Shown one piece after another: positions 1 through 11,203 of a stretch of 64,000 nt of DNA. The first letter of the stretch is position 1. Each line of letters starts with the position of its first letter. The stretch covers positions 33,955 to 97,954 of the forward strand of contig CABYUV010000003.1 in the NCBI GenBank assembly GCA_902522115.1, given 5' to 3'. Source of the stretch: an uncultured Pelagibacteraceae bacterium (GTDB taxonomy: Bacteria > Pseudomonadota > Alphaproteobacteria > Pelagibacterales > Pelagibacteraceae). Below the pieces are notes generated by a model. The model was not told where the DNA came from and made no database searches. It worked only from the letters and a program-made list of their open reading frames with translations. Both the position numbers and the translations under genes were made by a program.

Positions 1-447
1 TTTGTAGTTTAATTTTATTTTTGAGCTAAAATTTTTTGTTAACTCCTCTGTAATTTTTTTAATTTCTTCATTAGATAATTCTTTTGCTGATTTTAATTCT
101 GCCTTAAGTTCACCTCTTTTTCTTGAACAAATTTCAATAAAGCTTTTGAGTATACGCTCAATAAAAAAGAAACGTCTTTTTTGAATTAAGAAACTTAAAA
201 AATTTCTAAATAAAGACTCAAATTTATTATTTTCAGAGATTGTATTGATTACTTTTAATAAATCTTCTTGGCTTGTAGTAGGATCTTTAATCAAATTAGA
301 AAAATCTTCACTTTTATCAATTAAATTAAGAATAGATGAAGACTGAACTTCAATCTGACTTAAAAGATTGTTTTCCTCTGAAAGTTCAAAAAGCGCAAGA
401 GAATACCTTTCAGCTGAAGTTATTGAAAATCCGGTGTCTTTACTCAA
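1..447 (-). CDS. atpH: ATP synthase F1 subunit delta, 3' end cut by window edge
   Basis: The delta subunit joins the F1 head to the peripheral stalk of F1Fo ATP synthase at the inner membrane. Reading the minus strand from 447 gives 149 codons with no stop, running off the left edge; the translation begins LSKDTGFSITSAERYSLALF, and the ERYSLALFEL segment is typical of the delta N-terminal helical domain. The family is about 180 residues, so roughly 35 are missing. I chose the TTG at 447 because AGAGGAACC lies just upstream and no ATG fits; the first residue would be Met. The rest of the atp operon is expected beyond the edge. A candidate promoter lies at 492-520. Identity is by family resemblance of the visible part. 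Confidence 0.85.
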   Translation of the reverse strand, partial: MSKDTGFSITSAERYSLALFELSEENNLLSQIEVQSSSILNLIDKSEDFSNLIKDPTTSQEDLLKVINTISENNKFESLFRNFLSFLIQKRRFFFIERILKSFIEICSRKRGELKAELKSAKELSNEEIKKITEELTKNFSSKIKLNYK

Positions 448-491
448 CTTGGTTCCTCTATAATGTTGAAGATTATTTAAAAATCACGCCC

Positions 492-520
492 TAAATAACA
501 TATGACCCTTGTGTCTTCAA
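492..520 (-). promoter_or_regulatory. Candidate promoter for the atp operon
   Basis: On the minus strand TTGAAG (515-520) and TATTTA (492-497) are separated by 17 bases, close to the sigma-70 pattern, and lie about 45 bases upstream of the atpH start. The 108-base gap between priA and atpH is the largest spacer in the left part of the window, which fits a promoter here. It is a pattern match in AT-rich DNA and could be chance. Confidence 0.35.
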
Positions 521-555
521 GTAGCGGATTCGTGAAAAAGTCCTCTTTTTTACGG

Positions 556-2511
556 TTAATTGAAGTTAATTGGATCAACATCAACTGAAAGTTTTATTCC
601 AGAAGAAAATTTATATTTTGGAATAATTTTTGCAAGAGAGCTTTGTAGTTTCATAGATTTTAAGCCTCTTATCAAAAATCTTATCCTAAATTTTCTTTTT
701 AATCTAAATAATGGGGCATTCACTGGACCTAGTATTTTTCCCTCTATTTTGTTTGTAATAAAATTTTTAAAATTAATAGCTTCTTTTTCTAATTTAATTT
801 CATTATCTCCTGTTAAGATTAAAGAAATAAACCTTTGAAATGGAGGTAGTTTATTTTTTTTTCTTATCTGCAGTTCTCTTTCTAAAAAAATATCTGGATT
901 TTTACTTGTAATTTCTGAAATCATCTTAGTATTATTTTCATAAGTTTGAAAATATACGGTTGCTGGTTTTCCAGTTCTTCCTGCACGTCCTGAAAGTTGA
1001 TGATAAAGCTGCAAATTTTTTTCTGCACCTCTTAAATCATGTCCTTGAGATGAAAGATCAATATCAACAACTACAATGCAATTTAAGCTTGGAAAATGAA
1101 AACCTTTTGAAATTAATTGGGTTCCAACTAAAATATGTGTTTGATTATTAATAATTTTTTCTATTTTTTCTTTAGAATCTTTTTTATTCATTGTGTCACT
1201 TGAAAAAATCTCTATTGTTTTTCCAGGAAACTTTCTTTTTACCTCTTCTGAAATTCTCTCAACACCAGGACCACTAAAAATAAATTCACAATTACCTTCT
1301 TTTGTACAATTTCTTTTAAGATCAGATTTGTATCCACAATAATGGCATAATAAGTTAGTTTTATTTTTATGATAAACTAAATTGATACTACAATTTGGAC
1401 ATGTAAAACTTGTAAAACACTTATTACATAAAACATTTGGAGAAAAACCTCTTCTATTTAAAAAAAACAAAACTTGATCTTCTTTTTCTAAATGTGAATT
1501 TACTTTTTCGATAATTTTATTTGATATCCATGATTGTTTTTCAAGTTTCGTATTATTTAAATTAATAATTTCATAATTAGGTAATGATGCGTTTTGATAT
1601 CTTTTATTTAATCTAGAAACCTCATATTTACCTTTTTTAATATTTTCAAAAGTTTCTATAGAGGGAACAGCAGTAATCAAATTGATGGGAATATTTTCAA
1701 AAGATGCTCTAGAAATTGCCATATCACGAGCATTGTAAGTTATGCCTTCATCTTGTTTGAATGATTGATCATGCTCCTCATCAACAATTATCATTCCTAA
1801 TTTTTTAAATGGTAAAAATAATGAAGATCTAGCTCCAATTATTATTTTTATTTTACCGTTAGAAACGCCACTCCAAATTAATTCTTTCTTTTTTTTTGAA
1901 ATACCAGAGTGCCAGACTGCAGGTTTAAAACCAAAATATTCTACAAATTTTTGTTCAAACTGACTAGTTAGACCTATTTCTGGCAGCAATATTAATCCTT
2001 GAAAACCCTTCCATATCAGTGGTTTTAACGCCTCAAAATAAACTAAAGTTTTTCCTGATCCAGTTGTGCCTTGCAAAACATGTACTCTAAATTTTTTATT
2101 TGAAATACTCATTTTTTTTAGAGATTTATTTTGATCACTAGATAGCTTGATTGTGTTTTGTTTAATTTTACTATCAAATATTTGATAAAGTTGATTTTCT
2201 TTATTCTCTACTGCATTACTAGTTAAGAGTACTAACTTTAATGCCATGCCCTTTGGGATAAGATTATATTCTGCAAACCAATTTAAAAAATTTATTGTAT
2301 TTTTTTTTAAAGGAGTAACGTCTAATTTTTTAATTATATTTTTAGTCTTAAAATTTTTATTATTTTTTTTTTCAAATTCGTCCCAAACAACACCAGTAAT
2401 TTTTGATTTTCCAAAAGGTACCATTACATAATCACCAACTTTAAGATTTAAACTACTTTCATAAGTAAATGGATGATTAAAAATATTTGGTAAAAGAATC
2501 GGATATTTCAT
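556..2511 (-). CDS. priA: Primosomal replication-restart helicase PriA
   Basis: PriA recognises collapsed replication forks and reloads the replicative helicase. The 651 residues show the family order: a short DNA-binding N-terminus, a DEAH-type superfamily 2 helicase core with Walker A GTTGSGKT at 148-155 and DEEHD at 244-248, then eight cysteines (362, 365, 371, 374, 389, 392, 402, 408) that bind two zinc ions, and a second helicase lobe (VGTQLISKGFHFP). It is slightly shorter than the 730-residue E. coli protein, mostly at the N-terminus. It lies 22 bases after lpdA and directly upstream of the atp genes, as I recall for other alphaproteobacteria. All key motifs are intact. Confidence 0.95.
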   Translation of the reverse strand: MKYPILLPNIFNHPFTYESSLNLKVGDYVMVPFGKSKITGVVWDEFEKKNNKNFKTKNIIKKLDVTPLKKNTINFLNWFAEYNLIPKGMALKLVLLTSNAVENKENQLYQIFDSKIKQNTIKLSSDQNKSLKKMSISNKKFRVHVLQGTTGSGKTLVYFEALKPLIWKGFQGLILLPEIGLTSQFEQKFVEYFGFKPAVWHSGISKKKKELIWSGVSNGKIKIIIGARSSLFLPFKKLGMIIVDEEHDQSFKQDEGITYNARDMAISRASFENIPINLITAVPSIETFENIKKGKYEVSRLNKRYQNASLPNYEIINLNNTKLEKQSWISNKIIEKVNSHLEKEDQVLFFLNRRGFSPNVLCNKCFTSFTCPNCSINLVYHKNKTNLLCHYCGYKSDLKRNCTKEGNCEFIFSGPGVERISEEVKRKFPGKTIEIFSSDTMNKKDSKEKIEKIINNQTHILVGTQLISKGFHFPSLNCIVVVDIDLSSQGHDLRGAEKNLQLYHQLSGRAGRTGKPATVYFQTYENNTKMISEITSKNPDIFLERELQIRKKNKLPPFQRFISLILTGDNEIKLEKEAINFKNFITNKIEGKILGPVNAPLFRLKRKFRIRFLIRGLKSMKLQSSLAKIIPKYKFSSGIKLSVDVDPINFN

Positions 2512-2533
2512 ATTTTTATAACATGAAAAAAAA

Positions 2534-3934
2534 TTAAGAGTGTATTGCTCTTTTATCTACTGATAAAGCAGCTTCTTTAACTGCTTCAGAAAACGTTGGA
2601 TGAGCATGACAAGTTCGAGCGATATCTTCTGCACTTGCACCAAATTCCATTGCAACACCTATCTCTGCAATTAATTCTCCCGCATGAGGTCCAATTATAT
2701 GTGCACCCAATACTTTATCTGTTTGCTCATCAGCTAAAATTTTAACAAAACCTTCTGCATCATCTATGGCCTTAGCTCTTGAATTGGCCATAAACGAAAA
2801 TTTCCCTAATTTATATTTTTTATTTATTTCTTTTAATTGTTCCTCAGTTTTACCGATTGATGCTACTTCTGGTGTTGTATAAATTACTCCTGGGATTGTA
2901 TCGTAATTTACATGTCCAGATTGACCAACTATGTTTTCTGCAACTGCTATACCTTCGTCCTCCGCTTTATGTGCAAGCATTGGACCAGCAATTACATCAC
3001 CTATTGCATAAATATTCTCAACGTTAGTCTTAAAAATTTTATCAGTTTTAATTCTATTTCTTTCGTCAAGATCTACTCCTACAGACTCTAAATTCAAACC
3101 ATCTGTATTAGGTTTTCTGCCAACAGAAATCAAAACAACATCACACTCAAAATTATTTTTGTTACCATCTTTATCTAGTGTTGAAACCACTGCACCTACT
3201 GCATTTTTTTTAATTGTTTCAACTTTATTTTGCATATTAAATTTCATTCCCTGTTTTTTTAAAATTTTCATAAACTCTGAAGAGATTTCTTTATCCATTC
3301 CAGGGGTAATATGATCTAAAAATTCAACAACTTGCACTTCTGCTCCAAGTCTTGACCATACAGATCCCATCTCCAATCCTATATAGCCTCCCCCTACAAC
3401 AACCATTTTCTTAGGTACCTTTTCTAACTTCAAAGCACCTGTTGATGAGACAATTGTTTTCTCATCTATTTCTATTCCTGGTAATGAAACTGGAACTGAT
3501 CCTGTTGCAATAACTGTTTTTTCTGTTTGGATGATAGTTTCTTTATTTTTATCATCCTTTATTAAAATTTCATTTTTAGATTTAAAACTTCCATGTCCTT
3601 TAAAGTAAGTAACTTTGTTTTTTTTCAAAAGAAACTCAACACCTTTTGTAAGAACGGTTACAGCTTTATCTTTGCTTTTCATCATTTTGTCTAAATTTAA
3701 TTTTACTTCACCAACTTCAATACCTTTATTTGCTAAACTTTTTACTTTGTGAAATTCTTCAGACAGATTAAGTAAGCTTTTTGATGGAATACAACCTATA
3801 TTTAAACAAGTACCTCCCAAAGAGCCTCTGGACTCTATACATGCAGTTTTTAATCCTAATTGGGCAAGTCTGATTGCGCATACATAACCGCCCGGTCCAC
3901 CTCCAATAACTACAGCTTGAAATTTCTCTGACAT
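2534..3934 (-). CDS. lpdA: Dihydrolipoamide dehydrogenase (E3)
   Basis: This flavoenzyme reoxidises dihydrolipoyl groups of 2-oxoacid dehydrogenase complexes with NAD+. The 466-residue sequence has the FAD motif GGGPGG at 11-16, the redox disulfide Cys43/Cys48 in [13 protein letters not shown], an NAD motif [10 protein letters not shown] at 181-190 and the active-site His445/Glu450 pair in HPTFSE. The start ATG directly follows the sucB stop (spacing zero), so it is the E3 of the 2-oxoglutarate dehydrogenase operon. It may also serve pyruvate dehydrogenase or the glycine cleavage system if no other copy exists, which cannot be judged from this window. Confidence 0.97.
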   Translation of the reverse strand: MSEKFQAVVIGGGPGGYVCAIRLAQLGLKTACIESRGSLGGTCLNIGCIPSKSLLNLSEEFHKVKSLANKGIEVGEVKLNLDKMMKSKDKAVTVLTKGVEFLLKKNKVTYFKGHGSFKSKNEILIKDDKNKETIIQTEKTVIATGSVPVSLPGIEIDEKTIVSSTGALKLEKVPKKMVVVGGGYIGLEMGSVWSRLGAEVQVVEFLDHITPGMDKEISSEFMKILKKQGMKFNMQNKVETIKKNAVGAVVSTLDKDGNKNNFECDVVLISVGRKPNTDGLNLESVGVDLDERNRIKTDKIFKTNVENIYAIGDVIAGPMLAHKAEDEGIAVAENIVGQSGHVNYDTIPGVIYTTPEVASIGKTEEQLKEINKKYKLGKFSFMANSRAKAIDDAEGFVKILADEQTDKVLGAHIIGPHAGELIAEIGVAMEFGASAEDIARTCHAHPTFSEAVKEAALSVDKRAIHS

Positions 3935-5233
3935 TTAAATATCTAAAAACAACCTTCTAGGGTCTTCTAAGTTTTCTTTAATCATTTTAAGGAAAGATAC
4001 AGATTCTTTTCCATCAATAATTCTATGATCATATGATAATGCTAAATACATAATTGGTCTTATTATGATTTCACCATCTACAACAATAGGTCTTTCTACT
4101 ATATTATGCATGCCCAATACACCAGATTGAGGTAAATTTAGTATTGGGGTTGAAAGCATAGACCCATACACACCTCCATTACTTATTGTAAATGTTCCTC
4201 CTTGAAGATCTTCAATTGTTAGCTTTCCATCTCGAGCTTTTTCTGAAATTTCTTTAATATTTTTTTCTATATCAGCAAAAGATAATTCATCTGCATTTCT
4301 TAAAACTGGAACAACCAAACCTTTATCTGTTCCAACAGCAAAACTAATATTATAATAGTTTTTATAGATAATCTCATCACCATCTATTTCAGCATTCACG
4401 GCAGGGAAATTTTTTAAAGCAACTACACATGCTTTTACAAAGAAAGACATGAAACCTAGTTTCACTCCATAACGAGATTGAAAATCCTGCTGATTTTCTT
4501 TTCTCATTTCCATTACACTGCTCATATCAACCTCATTAAAAGTTGTTAAAAGAGCAGCATTATCTTGTGCTTGCTTTAATCTTTTTGCAATAGTTTGTCT
4601 CAACCTAGTCATTTTAATTCGTTCTTCTTCACCATACTGAATTTTTCTTTCAGAAGGTTTTGGATTTGCTCCCATCAAACTTATTAAATCACCTTTTAAA
4701 ACTCTTCCATCTTTTCCAGAACCTTGGATTGAATTAATATCAATATTATTTTCAACAACAATTTTCCTCACTGCTGGAGATAAGTTTTGATTTGAGTCTC
4801 TTTTTATAGCAACTTCTGGTTTAACTTCCTCAGTTAATACTAGAGGTTTCACACTAGATTTTTCAATTTTTTTTTCTTCAAATATCTTTGGTTCTTTTTT
4901 GTTAGCATCTAATTTTATTACATTACTTTCCTCAACAACTGCTTCGTCTTTTTTAATTTCCTCTTTCCTCACTGAAGTAATTTTTACAGATTCTTCTTTT
5001 TCGGATACAGATCCTAATAATGCGCCCACTTCAACTACTGAACCATCTTGTGAATTTATCTCAGTTAATACTCCAGAGATAGGGGATGGAACCTCTAAAT
5101 TTACTTTATCTGTCTCAAGTTCTACAATTGGTTCATCTGCTTTAACTGTATCACCTGGGTTTTTAAGCCATTTTGCAACAGTTGCTTCTGTTATACTTTC
5201 TCCAAGAACTGGAACTAAAATTTTTTCACTCAT
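3935..5233 (-). CDS. sucB: 2-oxoglutarate dehydrogenase E2, dihydrolipoyl succinyltransferase
   Basis: E2 is the core of the 2-oxoglutarate dehydrogenase complex and passes the succinyl group from lipoate to CoA. Domains in order: one lipoyl domain (about 1-77) with the lipoylated Lys43 in [10 protein letters not shown]; a long charged Glu/Lys/Val linker (about 80-150); a peripheral subunit-binding domain (about 152-187, [14 protein letters not shown]); and the catalytic domain ending with His403 and Asp407 in SYDHRIIDG. The 432-residue length is normal for a single-lipoyl E2. Its place between sucA (5 bases upstream) and lpdA fixes it as the succinyl rather than acetyl type. Confidence 0.97.
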   Translation of the reverse strand: MSEKILVPVLGESITEATVAKWLKNPGDTVKADEPIVELETDKVNLEVPSPISGVLTEINSQDGSVVEVGALLGSVSEKEESVKITSVRKEEIKKDEAVVEESNVIKLDANKKEPKIFEEKKIEKSSVKPLVLTEEVKPEVAIKRDSNQNLSPAVRKIVVENNIDINSIQGSGKDGRVLKGDLISLMGANPKPSERKIQYGEEERIKMTRLRQTIAKRLKQAQDNAALLTTFNEVDMSSVMEMRKENQQDFQSRYGVKLGFMSFFVKACVVALKNFPAVNAEIDGDEIIYKNYYNISFAVGTDKGLVVPVLRNADELSFADIEKNIKEISEKARDGKLTIEDLQGGTFTISNGGVYGSMLSTPILNLPQSGVLGMHNIVERPIVVDGEIIIRPIMYLALSYDHRIIDGKESVSFLKMIKENLEDPRRLFLDI

Positions 5234-5238
5234 TATAA

Positions 5239-8157
5239 CTATTCAAATACTTTCTTTATTATTTCTTGTTGTTGAGAATTGTGCCTTTTAGCATATCCTG
5301 TTGCAGGAGTTGCATCTGGGCTTCTTCCTATATAAGAAATTTTGTTATTATTAGCCTTTATAGTATCTAATGTCCATTGTATATAGTCCCTCACTGAAAA
5401 CCATGCTCCCATATTTTTTGGCTCTTCTTGGCACCAAAAAAATTTTGCATTTTTAGCATACGGTTTTAACTCATTAACCAAGGCTTTTGCAGGAAATGGA
5501 TACAACTGTTCGATTCTATACATCACAACATCATCTTTTTTCAATTTTTCTCTAGCATCTAATAAATCAAAATATACTTTTCCAGAACAAAGAATTACTT
5601 TTTTAATCCTAGAGCTTTCTTTTAACTTAATAAATCCTTTAGACTTTGGATCGATGGCATGATCCCACAATACCCTGTGAAAAGTATTTTTTTTATTGAA
5701 ATCTTGTAAATTTGAAACACAATATTTGTTTCTTAAAAGTGATTTTGGTGTCATTATAACCAATGGTTTCCTAAAGCTTCTATGCATTTGTCTTCTCAAA
5801 GCATGAAAATAGTTTGCTGGAGTTGTGCAGTTCATTATTTGCATATTATCGTTTGAACATAATTGTAAAAATCTTTCTAGTCTTGCTGACGAATGCTCCG
5901 GACCTTGACCTTCGTATCCATGGGGTAACAACATTACTATTCCAGATGCTCTATTCCATTTTCTCTCACCTGAGGCAATAAATTGATCAATTACCACTTG
6001 CGCACCATTTGCAAAGTCACCGAATTGAGCTTCCCAAAGAGTAAGAGTGTTTGGCTCAACAAGACTGTAACCGTATTCAAATCCCAAAACTGCAAGTTCA
6101 GATAAAAAACTATCTACTATTTCAAATTGTTTCTGACTATCTGAAATATTATTTAAAGGAACATATCTTGAATTATCTGTTTGATTTCTTAACACAGAAT
6201 GCCTTTGACTGAATGTTCCTCTACCAGAATCCTGTCCTACTAGTCTGACTGGATATCCTTCCTCAAGTAAGGATCCAAATGCTAGAGCTTCTGCTGAAGA
6301 CCAATCAATTCTAGTTCCTTTATTAATGTTTTCTTTTCTAGTATTAAATATTTTAGTAATAGTTTTGTGAATATTTTTTTCTTCGGGAAGAGTGTTTATT
6401 TTTTCTGATATGAATTTTAATTTATCTTCCTCATAACCTGTTATACCTCTTTTATCTTTACCTCTTTCAGGTTTATATCTTGACCATGTTCCTTCAAACC
6501 ATTCTATTTTAGGTTTATAATCTTTTGCACTCTTATATTGCTCATCAAGTAAATCCTTAAACGATTTGACATTTTGATTTAATAATTCCTGTGTAATAGA
6601 ATTTTCGTTGACTAATTTGTTTCCATAAATTTTATAAACACTTGGATGTGATTTAATTTTTTTATACATTAAAGGTTGAGTAAATGAAGGCTCGTCTCCC
6701 TCATTATGTCCAAACCTTCTATAGCAGATTAAATCTACTACCACGTCTCTATTAAACTTTAATCTAAACTCTGTTGCTATTCTAGTCGCATAAACAACCG
6801 CTTCTGGATCATCTCCATTAACATGAAGAATTGGTGCCTCTACCATTTTTGCAACATCAGATGGATAAGGTGATGACCTTGCAAATCTTGGACTAGTCGT
6901 AAATCCTATCTGATTATTAACAATAATATGTATCGTCCCTCCAGTATTATGTCCTGGCAAGCCAGACATTGCAAAACATTCAGCTACAACACCCTGACCT
7001 GCAAATGCTGCATCTCCATGAATGAGGATAGGTATAACTTTATTTCTCTCTCGATCTTTGTGAAAAAATTGTTTAGCTCTCGTCTGACCCAAGACAACTG
7101 GATTAACGGCTTCTAAGTGAGAAGGATTATCCGTCAAGCTTACGTGAACTGAATTTCCATCAAACTCTCTATCTGAGGATGCTCCAAGATGATATTTCAC
7201 ATCTCCAGCGCTATCCTCAGCGTCAGAGCTGAATTCACCAGCAAATTCGTTGAAAATTTTCTTGTAAGACTTTTGTAAAACATTTGCTAAAACATTAAGT
7301 CTACCTCTGTGAGACATTCCTATCTTAACTTCTTTGATATTATTCTGACCACCTATTTTAATAATTTGTTCAAGAGCAGGTATCAAACTTTCCCCACCAT
7401 CTAAACCAAATCTTTTTGTACCTACATATTTAGTAGCTAAAAATTTTTCAAACCCTTCCGCCTGTACTAATTTATTTAAAATTGCTTCTTTTCCATTTTT
7501 AGTAAATTGAAGTGCATTTTTATCTTGCTCTATTCTATCTCTAAACCACATTCTTTCATCTGGATTTGAAATATGCATAAACTCATAACCTATTTTTCCA
7601 CAATAGGTCTTTTTCATAAATTTAAGTATTTCTCTTATATTTGCATACTTGCGATTAATTACTCCATTAAGAAAAATCTTCTTATCGTAATTTTCTTTTT
7701 TAAAACCATAAAAATCTGGATGAAGTTCATCTAAATATTCAGACTCTCTCATTTCTAATGGATCGAGATCTGCTAATAAGTGTCCACGTAACCTATAAGC
7801 TCTAATTAATGCTACAGCGCTAATTGAGTCCTTATTTGAATCAGCAAGTAATTGAAAATTAAATTTTTCTGAAGTGTCCAATTTTTCATTGTCAAAATCG
7901 CTTTTGTCCTGTTCTTCTATTTTTTTTTGTAATTCATCAATATTAATTTTTTGTTTAGTTGGTCCCCAAGAAGGTCCGTTGATTTCTTTTGCTATAATAT
8001 TTAATTCTTCACCAATACTTGCAAAATAGTTTGACCAACTTTCTGGAAGATCCACATCTTTATTGATAAATTTTAAATACATCTCTTCTATAAATGCACT
8101 ATTAGATTTATTTAAGAATGAAGTTTTTTCGAAATCGAGATTTTTTGATGAAGACAT
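5239..8157 (-). CDS. sucA: 2-oxoglutarate dehydrogenase E1
   Basis: E1 decarboxylates 2-oxoglutarate with thiamine diphosphate and succinylates the E2 lipoate. The 972 residues match the large single-chain OGDH E1 type. The N-terminal helix (FIEEMYLKF, 22-30) used for E2 contact is present. The thiamine diphosphate and Mg motif GDAAFAGQG is at 381-389 with NNQIGFT at 414-420, and the substrate-contact HRGRLNVL is at 283-290. The C-terminal transketolase-like half includes [17 protein letters not shown]. It follows sucD after 35 bases, the usual alphaproteobacterial order. The full reading frame is intact. Confidence 0.97.
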   Translation of the reverse strand: MSSSKNLDFEKTSFLNKSNSAFIEEMYLKFINKDVDLPESWSNYFASIGEELNIIAKEINGPSWGPTKQKINIDELQKKIEEQDKSDFDNEKLDTSEKFNFQLLADSNKDSISAVALIRAYRLRGHLLADLDPLEMRESEYLDELHPDFYGFKKENYDKKIFLNGVINRKYANIREILKFMKKTYCGKIGYEFMHISNPDERMWFRDRIEQDKNALQFTKNGKEAILNKLVQAEGFEKFLATKYVGTKRFGLDGGESLIPALEQIIKIGGQNNIKEVKIGMSHRGRLNVLANVLQKSYKKIFNEFAGEFSSDAEDSAGDVKYHLGASSDREFDGNSVHVSLTDNPSHLEAVNPVVLGQTRAKQFFHKDRERNKVIPILIHGDAAFAGQGVVAECFAMSGLPGHNTGGTIHIIVNNQIGFTTSPRFARSSPYPSDVAKMVEAPILHVNGDDPEAVVYATRIATEFRLKFNRDVVVDLICYRRFGHNEGDEPSFTQPLMYKKIKSHPSVYKIYGNKLVNENSITQELLNQNVKSFKDLLDEQYKSAKDYKPKIEWFEGTWSRYKPERGKDKRGITGYEEDKLKFISEKINTLPEEKNIHKTITKIFNTRKENINKGTRIDWSSAEALAFGSLLEEGYPVRLVGQDSGRGTFSQRHSVLRNQTDNSRYVPLNNISDSQKQFEIVDSFLSELAVLGFEYGYSLVEPNTLTLWEAQFGDFANGAQVVIDQFIASGERKWNRASGIVMLLPHGYEGQGPEHSSARLERFLQLCSNDNMQIMNCTTPANYFHALRRQMHRSFRKPLVIMTPKSLLRNKYCVSNLQDFNKKNTFHRVLWDHAIDPKSKGFIKLKESSRIKKVILCSGKVYFDLLDAREKLKKDDVVMYRIEQLYPFPAKALVNELKPYAKNAKFFWCQEEPKNMGAWFSVRDYIQWTLDTIKANNNKISYIGRSPDATPATGYAKRHNSQQQEIIKKVFE

Positions 8158-8192
8158 CTTTTTTATTTAATATATCTCTCTGATATTATTTT

Positions 8193-9068
8193 TCAATTAG
8201 ACAGTTTATTAAATAAAGTTTTTCCTATGATTGATGGTGATTTAGCAACAGTAATGCCACATTCCTCCATTTTTTTAATCTTATCTTCAGCTCCACCTTT
8301 ACCACCTGATATAATGGCACCAGCATGCCCCATTCTCCTTCCTGGAGGTGCAGTAATTCCAGCTATAAATCCAACTATTGGTTTTTTGATCTTATGATTT
8401 TTTATAAAATCAGCCCCTTCTTCTTCGGCTGTCCCTCCAATTTCACCTATCATTAAAATAGACTCTGTTTCAGAATCATTTAAAAATAAATCTAAACAAT
8501 CAATAAAATTTGTTCCATTAATAGGATCACCACCAATACCAATACAAGTTGATTGACCAAGTCCATTTTCAGTTGTTTGGGCTACTGCTTCATATGTCAA
8601 TGTTCCTGACCTTGATACAATTCCAACACTTCCCCTTTTGTGAATACTTCCTGGCATAATGCCAATTTTACATTCATCTGGTGTGATTATTCCTGGACAA
8701 TTAGGTCCAATTAATCTGCTACTAGATCCATTTAATTTTTGTCTAACCTTAAGCATATCCTGAATTGGAATTCCCTCTGTTATACAAACAATAAGTTCAA
8801 TTGATGAATCGATAGCTTCAATGATTGCCGCTGCTGCAAATTTAGCAGGTACATAGATCATAGTTGCATCTGCTCCTACTTCATTTTTTGCCTCTGAAAC
8901 ACTATTAAAAACTGGTCTGTCTAAATGTTTTTGACCACCTTTCTTTGGCGTAACCCCACCAACAAGATTGGTTCCATATTTTATAGCCTGCTCTGAGTGA
9001 AATGTTCCATGTGAGCCAGTAAATCCCTGACAAATTACTTTAGTATTTTTATTTACCAAAACCGACAT
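8193..9068 (-). CDS. sucD: Succinyl-CoA synthetase alpha subunit
   Basis: The alpha subunit binds CoA and carries the phosphohistidine in the reversible conversion of succinyl-CoA to succinate with nucleotide triphosphate formation. The 291 residues contain the CoA-binding Rossmann start ([14 protein letters not shown]), the signature SRSGTLTYE at 152-160 and the phosphorylated His248 in [10 protein letters not shown]. Its length is the family norm. It is one base from the sucC stop, so the two subunits are translated together. It sits between sucC and sucA in the TCA operon. Confidence 0.97.
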   Translation of the reverse strand: MSVLVNKNTKVICQGFTGSHGTFHSEQAIKYGTNLVGGVTPKKGGQKHLDRPVFNSVSEAKNEVGADATMIYVPAKFAAAAIIEAIDSSIELIVCITEGIPIQDMLKVRQKLNGSSSRLIGPNCPGIITPDECKIGIMPGSIHKRGSVGIVSRSGTLTYEAVAQTTENGLGQSTCIGIGGDPINGTNFIDCLDLFLNDSETESILMIGEIGGTAEEEGADFIKNHKIKKPIVGFIAGITAPPGRRMGHAGAIISGGKGGAEDKIKKMEECGITVAKSPSIIGKTLFNKLSN

Positions 9069-9069
9069 T

Positions 9070-10230
9070 TTATTTTATCGCCTCAACAATTTTCTTAGCT
9101 GCATCGTCTAAATTTTCTGCTGAAATTAATTCTAATCCAGAATTATCAAGAATTTCTTTTCCCTCTTTAAAATTTGTACCTGCTAATCGTACAACTAAAG
9201 GTACACTAATATTAATTTCTTTAGCCGCATCAACTACTCCTTGAGCTAGAACATCACATCTCATAATTCCACCGAAAATATTTATTAAAATACCTTTAAC
9301 ATTTTTATCCGAGAGAATTATCTTTAATGCAGCTGATACTTTTTCTTTAGATGCACCACCGCCTACATCTAAAAAATTTGCCGGCTCTTTACCATACAAT
9401 TTAATTATATCCATGGTTGCCATGGCTAATCCTGCTCCATTAACCATACAGCCGATACTTCCATCTAGATTGATATATGCAAGATCATGCTTGCTAGCTT
9501 CTATCTCTGTAGAGTCTTCCTCATTTAAATCTCTTAATTTAACAATTTCTGGATGTCTGAATAAAGCGTTAGAGTCGAAATTAACTTTTGCATCTAAACA
9601 AACAATTTTTTGCTCTTTTGTCAAAATCAAAGGGTTTACTTCAACCATGTTTGCATCTGTGCTGACAAACATTTTGTATATTGATTTAATTAATGATATC
9701 GCTTGCTTTTGTATATCCTCATTTAAATTAAAAATTTTAACTATTTTTTTACAATCTGACTCAGAAATTTCATCACCAATATTAACTTTTGTTGTTGTAA
9801 TTTTTTCAGGTGAACTGCTAGCAACCTCTTCAATATCCATTCCACCTTGATCGCTTGATATAAATGCAATTTTAGAACTTGCTCTATCAACAAGACACGA
9901 TAAATAAAATTCTTTATCTATGTTTGAAGACTCTTCTACATATAATCTTTTTACTTCTCTGCCTTCAGGACCAGTTTGATGAGTAACTAATGTTTTTCCA
10001 AGTAATTCTCTGGCTGCAACTGTAAGTTCCTCAATAGAATTTAATATTTTTACACCACCAGCTTTTCCTCTTCCTCCAGCATGAATTTGTGCTTTAAGCA
10101 CATATTTCTCAGTTTTAAGTGTTTTTGCTTTTTGAATAAGTTCATCAACATTAAGCGCAAATACTCCTTCAGGAACTATAGCACCATATGTTTTTAATAT
10201 TTGTTTAGCTTGATGCTCGTGAATATTCAT
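9070..10230 (-). CDS. sucC: Succinyl-CoA synthetase beta subunit
   Basis: The beta subunit has an ATP-grasp fold that binds the nucleotide and succinate. The 386-residue protein starts [16 protein letters not shown] as the family does. It has [15 protein letters not shown] near residue 45-60 for nucleotide binding, EVNPLILT for Mg binding and [15 protein letters not shown] near the succinate site. The start is two bases after the mdh stop on the minus strand and sucD follows immediately. Nucleotide preference (ATP or GTP) cannot be read from the sequence by eye. Confidence 0.97.
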   Translation of the reverse strand: MNIHEHQAKQILKTYGAIVPEGVFALNVDELIQKAKTLKTEKYVLKAQIHAGGRGKAGGVKILNSIEELTVAARELLGKTLVTHQTGPEGREVKRLYVEESSNIDKEFYLSCLVDRASSKIAFISSDQGGMDIEEVASSSPEKITTTKVNIGDEISESDCKKIVKIFNLNEDIQKQAISLIKSIYKMFVSTDANMVEVNPLILTKEQKIVCLDAKVNFDSNALFRHPEIVKLRDLNEEDSTEIEASKHDLAYINLDGSIGCMVNGAGLAMATMDIIKLYGKEPANFLDVGGGASKEKVSAALKIILSDKNVKGILINIFGGIMRCDVLAQGVVDAAKEINISVPLVVRLAGTNFKEGKEILDNSGLELISAENLDDAAKKIVEAIK

Positions 10231-10232
10231 TA

Positions 10233-11195
10233 TTATTTAGATAAATCAGGATCTATTTTAGATGCAGCTTCCCATAAAGCTTTTACAGCATCTATTGAAT
10301 GCATAAATTCTTTTTTTTCTTTTTCATCTAAATCAATCTCCTCAATTTTTTCTACACCATCTTTTCCAATGACAACAGGAACACCTGCATAAACATTTTT
10401 CACACCATATTCTCCATTTAATTGTACAGCGCAGGGTAATAATTTTTTCTGATCATTTAAATATGCTTCTGCCATTTGAACACCTGAAGCTGCTGGTGCA
10501 TAAAAGGCTGATCCTTTTTCTAAATATTTAACTATTTCGGCACCACCATCTCGTGTTCTTTGATTAATTTCCTCAACTCTTTCTGAAGATATCTTTTCAT
10601 CCTTTACAAGATCCAACAATGGTTTACCTGAAATTTTTGTAAATCTTGGCATAGGAACCATGGTGTCACCATGACCACCCATAACCATTGCCTCAATTTC
10701 TCTTACAGGCACATTTAGTTCTAATGATAAAAATAATTTAAATCTCGAACTATCTAAAATACCTGCCATACCAACTACTTTATTTGATGGCATACCTGAA
10801 AATTTTTGAAATGCCATAACCATAACATCTAAAGGATTGGTGATACAGATCACAAAAGCATTAGGAGCATTTTTCTTTACACCTTCAGCAACTTGTTTAA
10901 TAATTTTTAAATTTATTCCGAGGAGATCATCTCGACTCATGCCAGGCTTTCTTGGAACGCCAGCTGTAATTATAATTACATCTGAATCTTTTATGCTTTC
11001 ATAGTTATCAGTTCCTGAAAACCTAACATTGAAACCATCTACAGATGAAGATTGTGCAATATCTAATGCTTTACCTTTTGCAATACCACTAGCAACATCA
11101 AATAAAACTACTTCATCAACTAGTTCTTTCGTTCCTATTAAATGTGCAAGAGTTCCGCCTATTTGGCCAGCACCAATTAAAGATATTTTTTTCAT
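10233..11195 (-). CDS. mdh: Malate dehydrogenase, LDH-like NAD type
   Basis: It oxidises malate to oxaloacetate with NAD+. The 320-residue sequence has the nucleotide motif GAGQIGG at 8-14, the substrate loop RKPGM at 82-86 whose Arg marks malate rather than lactate dehydrogenase, and the catalytic His175 in [10 protein letters not shown]. It belongs to the tetrameric LDH-like malate dehydrogenase group common in alphaproteobacteria. It lies between mmsA (8 bases upstream) and sucC (2 bases downstream), at the head of the suc cluster. Confidence 0.97.
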   Translation of the reverse strand: MKKISLIGAGQIGGTLAHLIGTKELVDEVVLFDVASGIAKGKALDIAQSSSVDGFNVRFSGTDNYESIKDSDVIIITAGVPRKPGMSRDDLLGINLKIIKQVAEGVKKNAPNAFVICITNPLDVMVMAFQKFSGMPSNKVVGMAGILDSSRFKLFLSLELNVPVREIEAMVMGGHGDTMVPMPRFTKISGKPLLDLVKDEKISSERVEEINQRTRDGGAEIVKYLEKGSAFYAPAASGVQMAEAYLNDQKKLLPCAVQLNGEYGVKNVYAGVPVVIGKDGVEKIEEIDLDEKEKKEFMHSIDAVKALWEAASKIDPDLSK

Positions 11196-11203
11196 TTATT
11201 CCT

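Noticed and set aside
4899..5291. A 130-codon plus-strand frame opposite sucB/sucA
   Set aside because: It is the complement of the low-complexity linker and lipoyl domain of sucB; no independent features.
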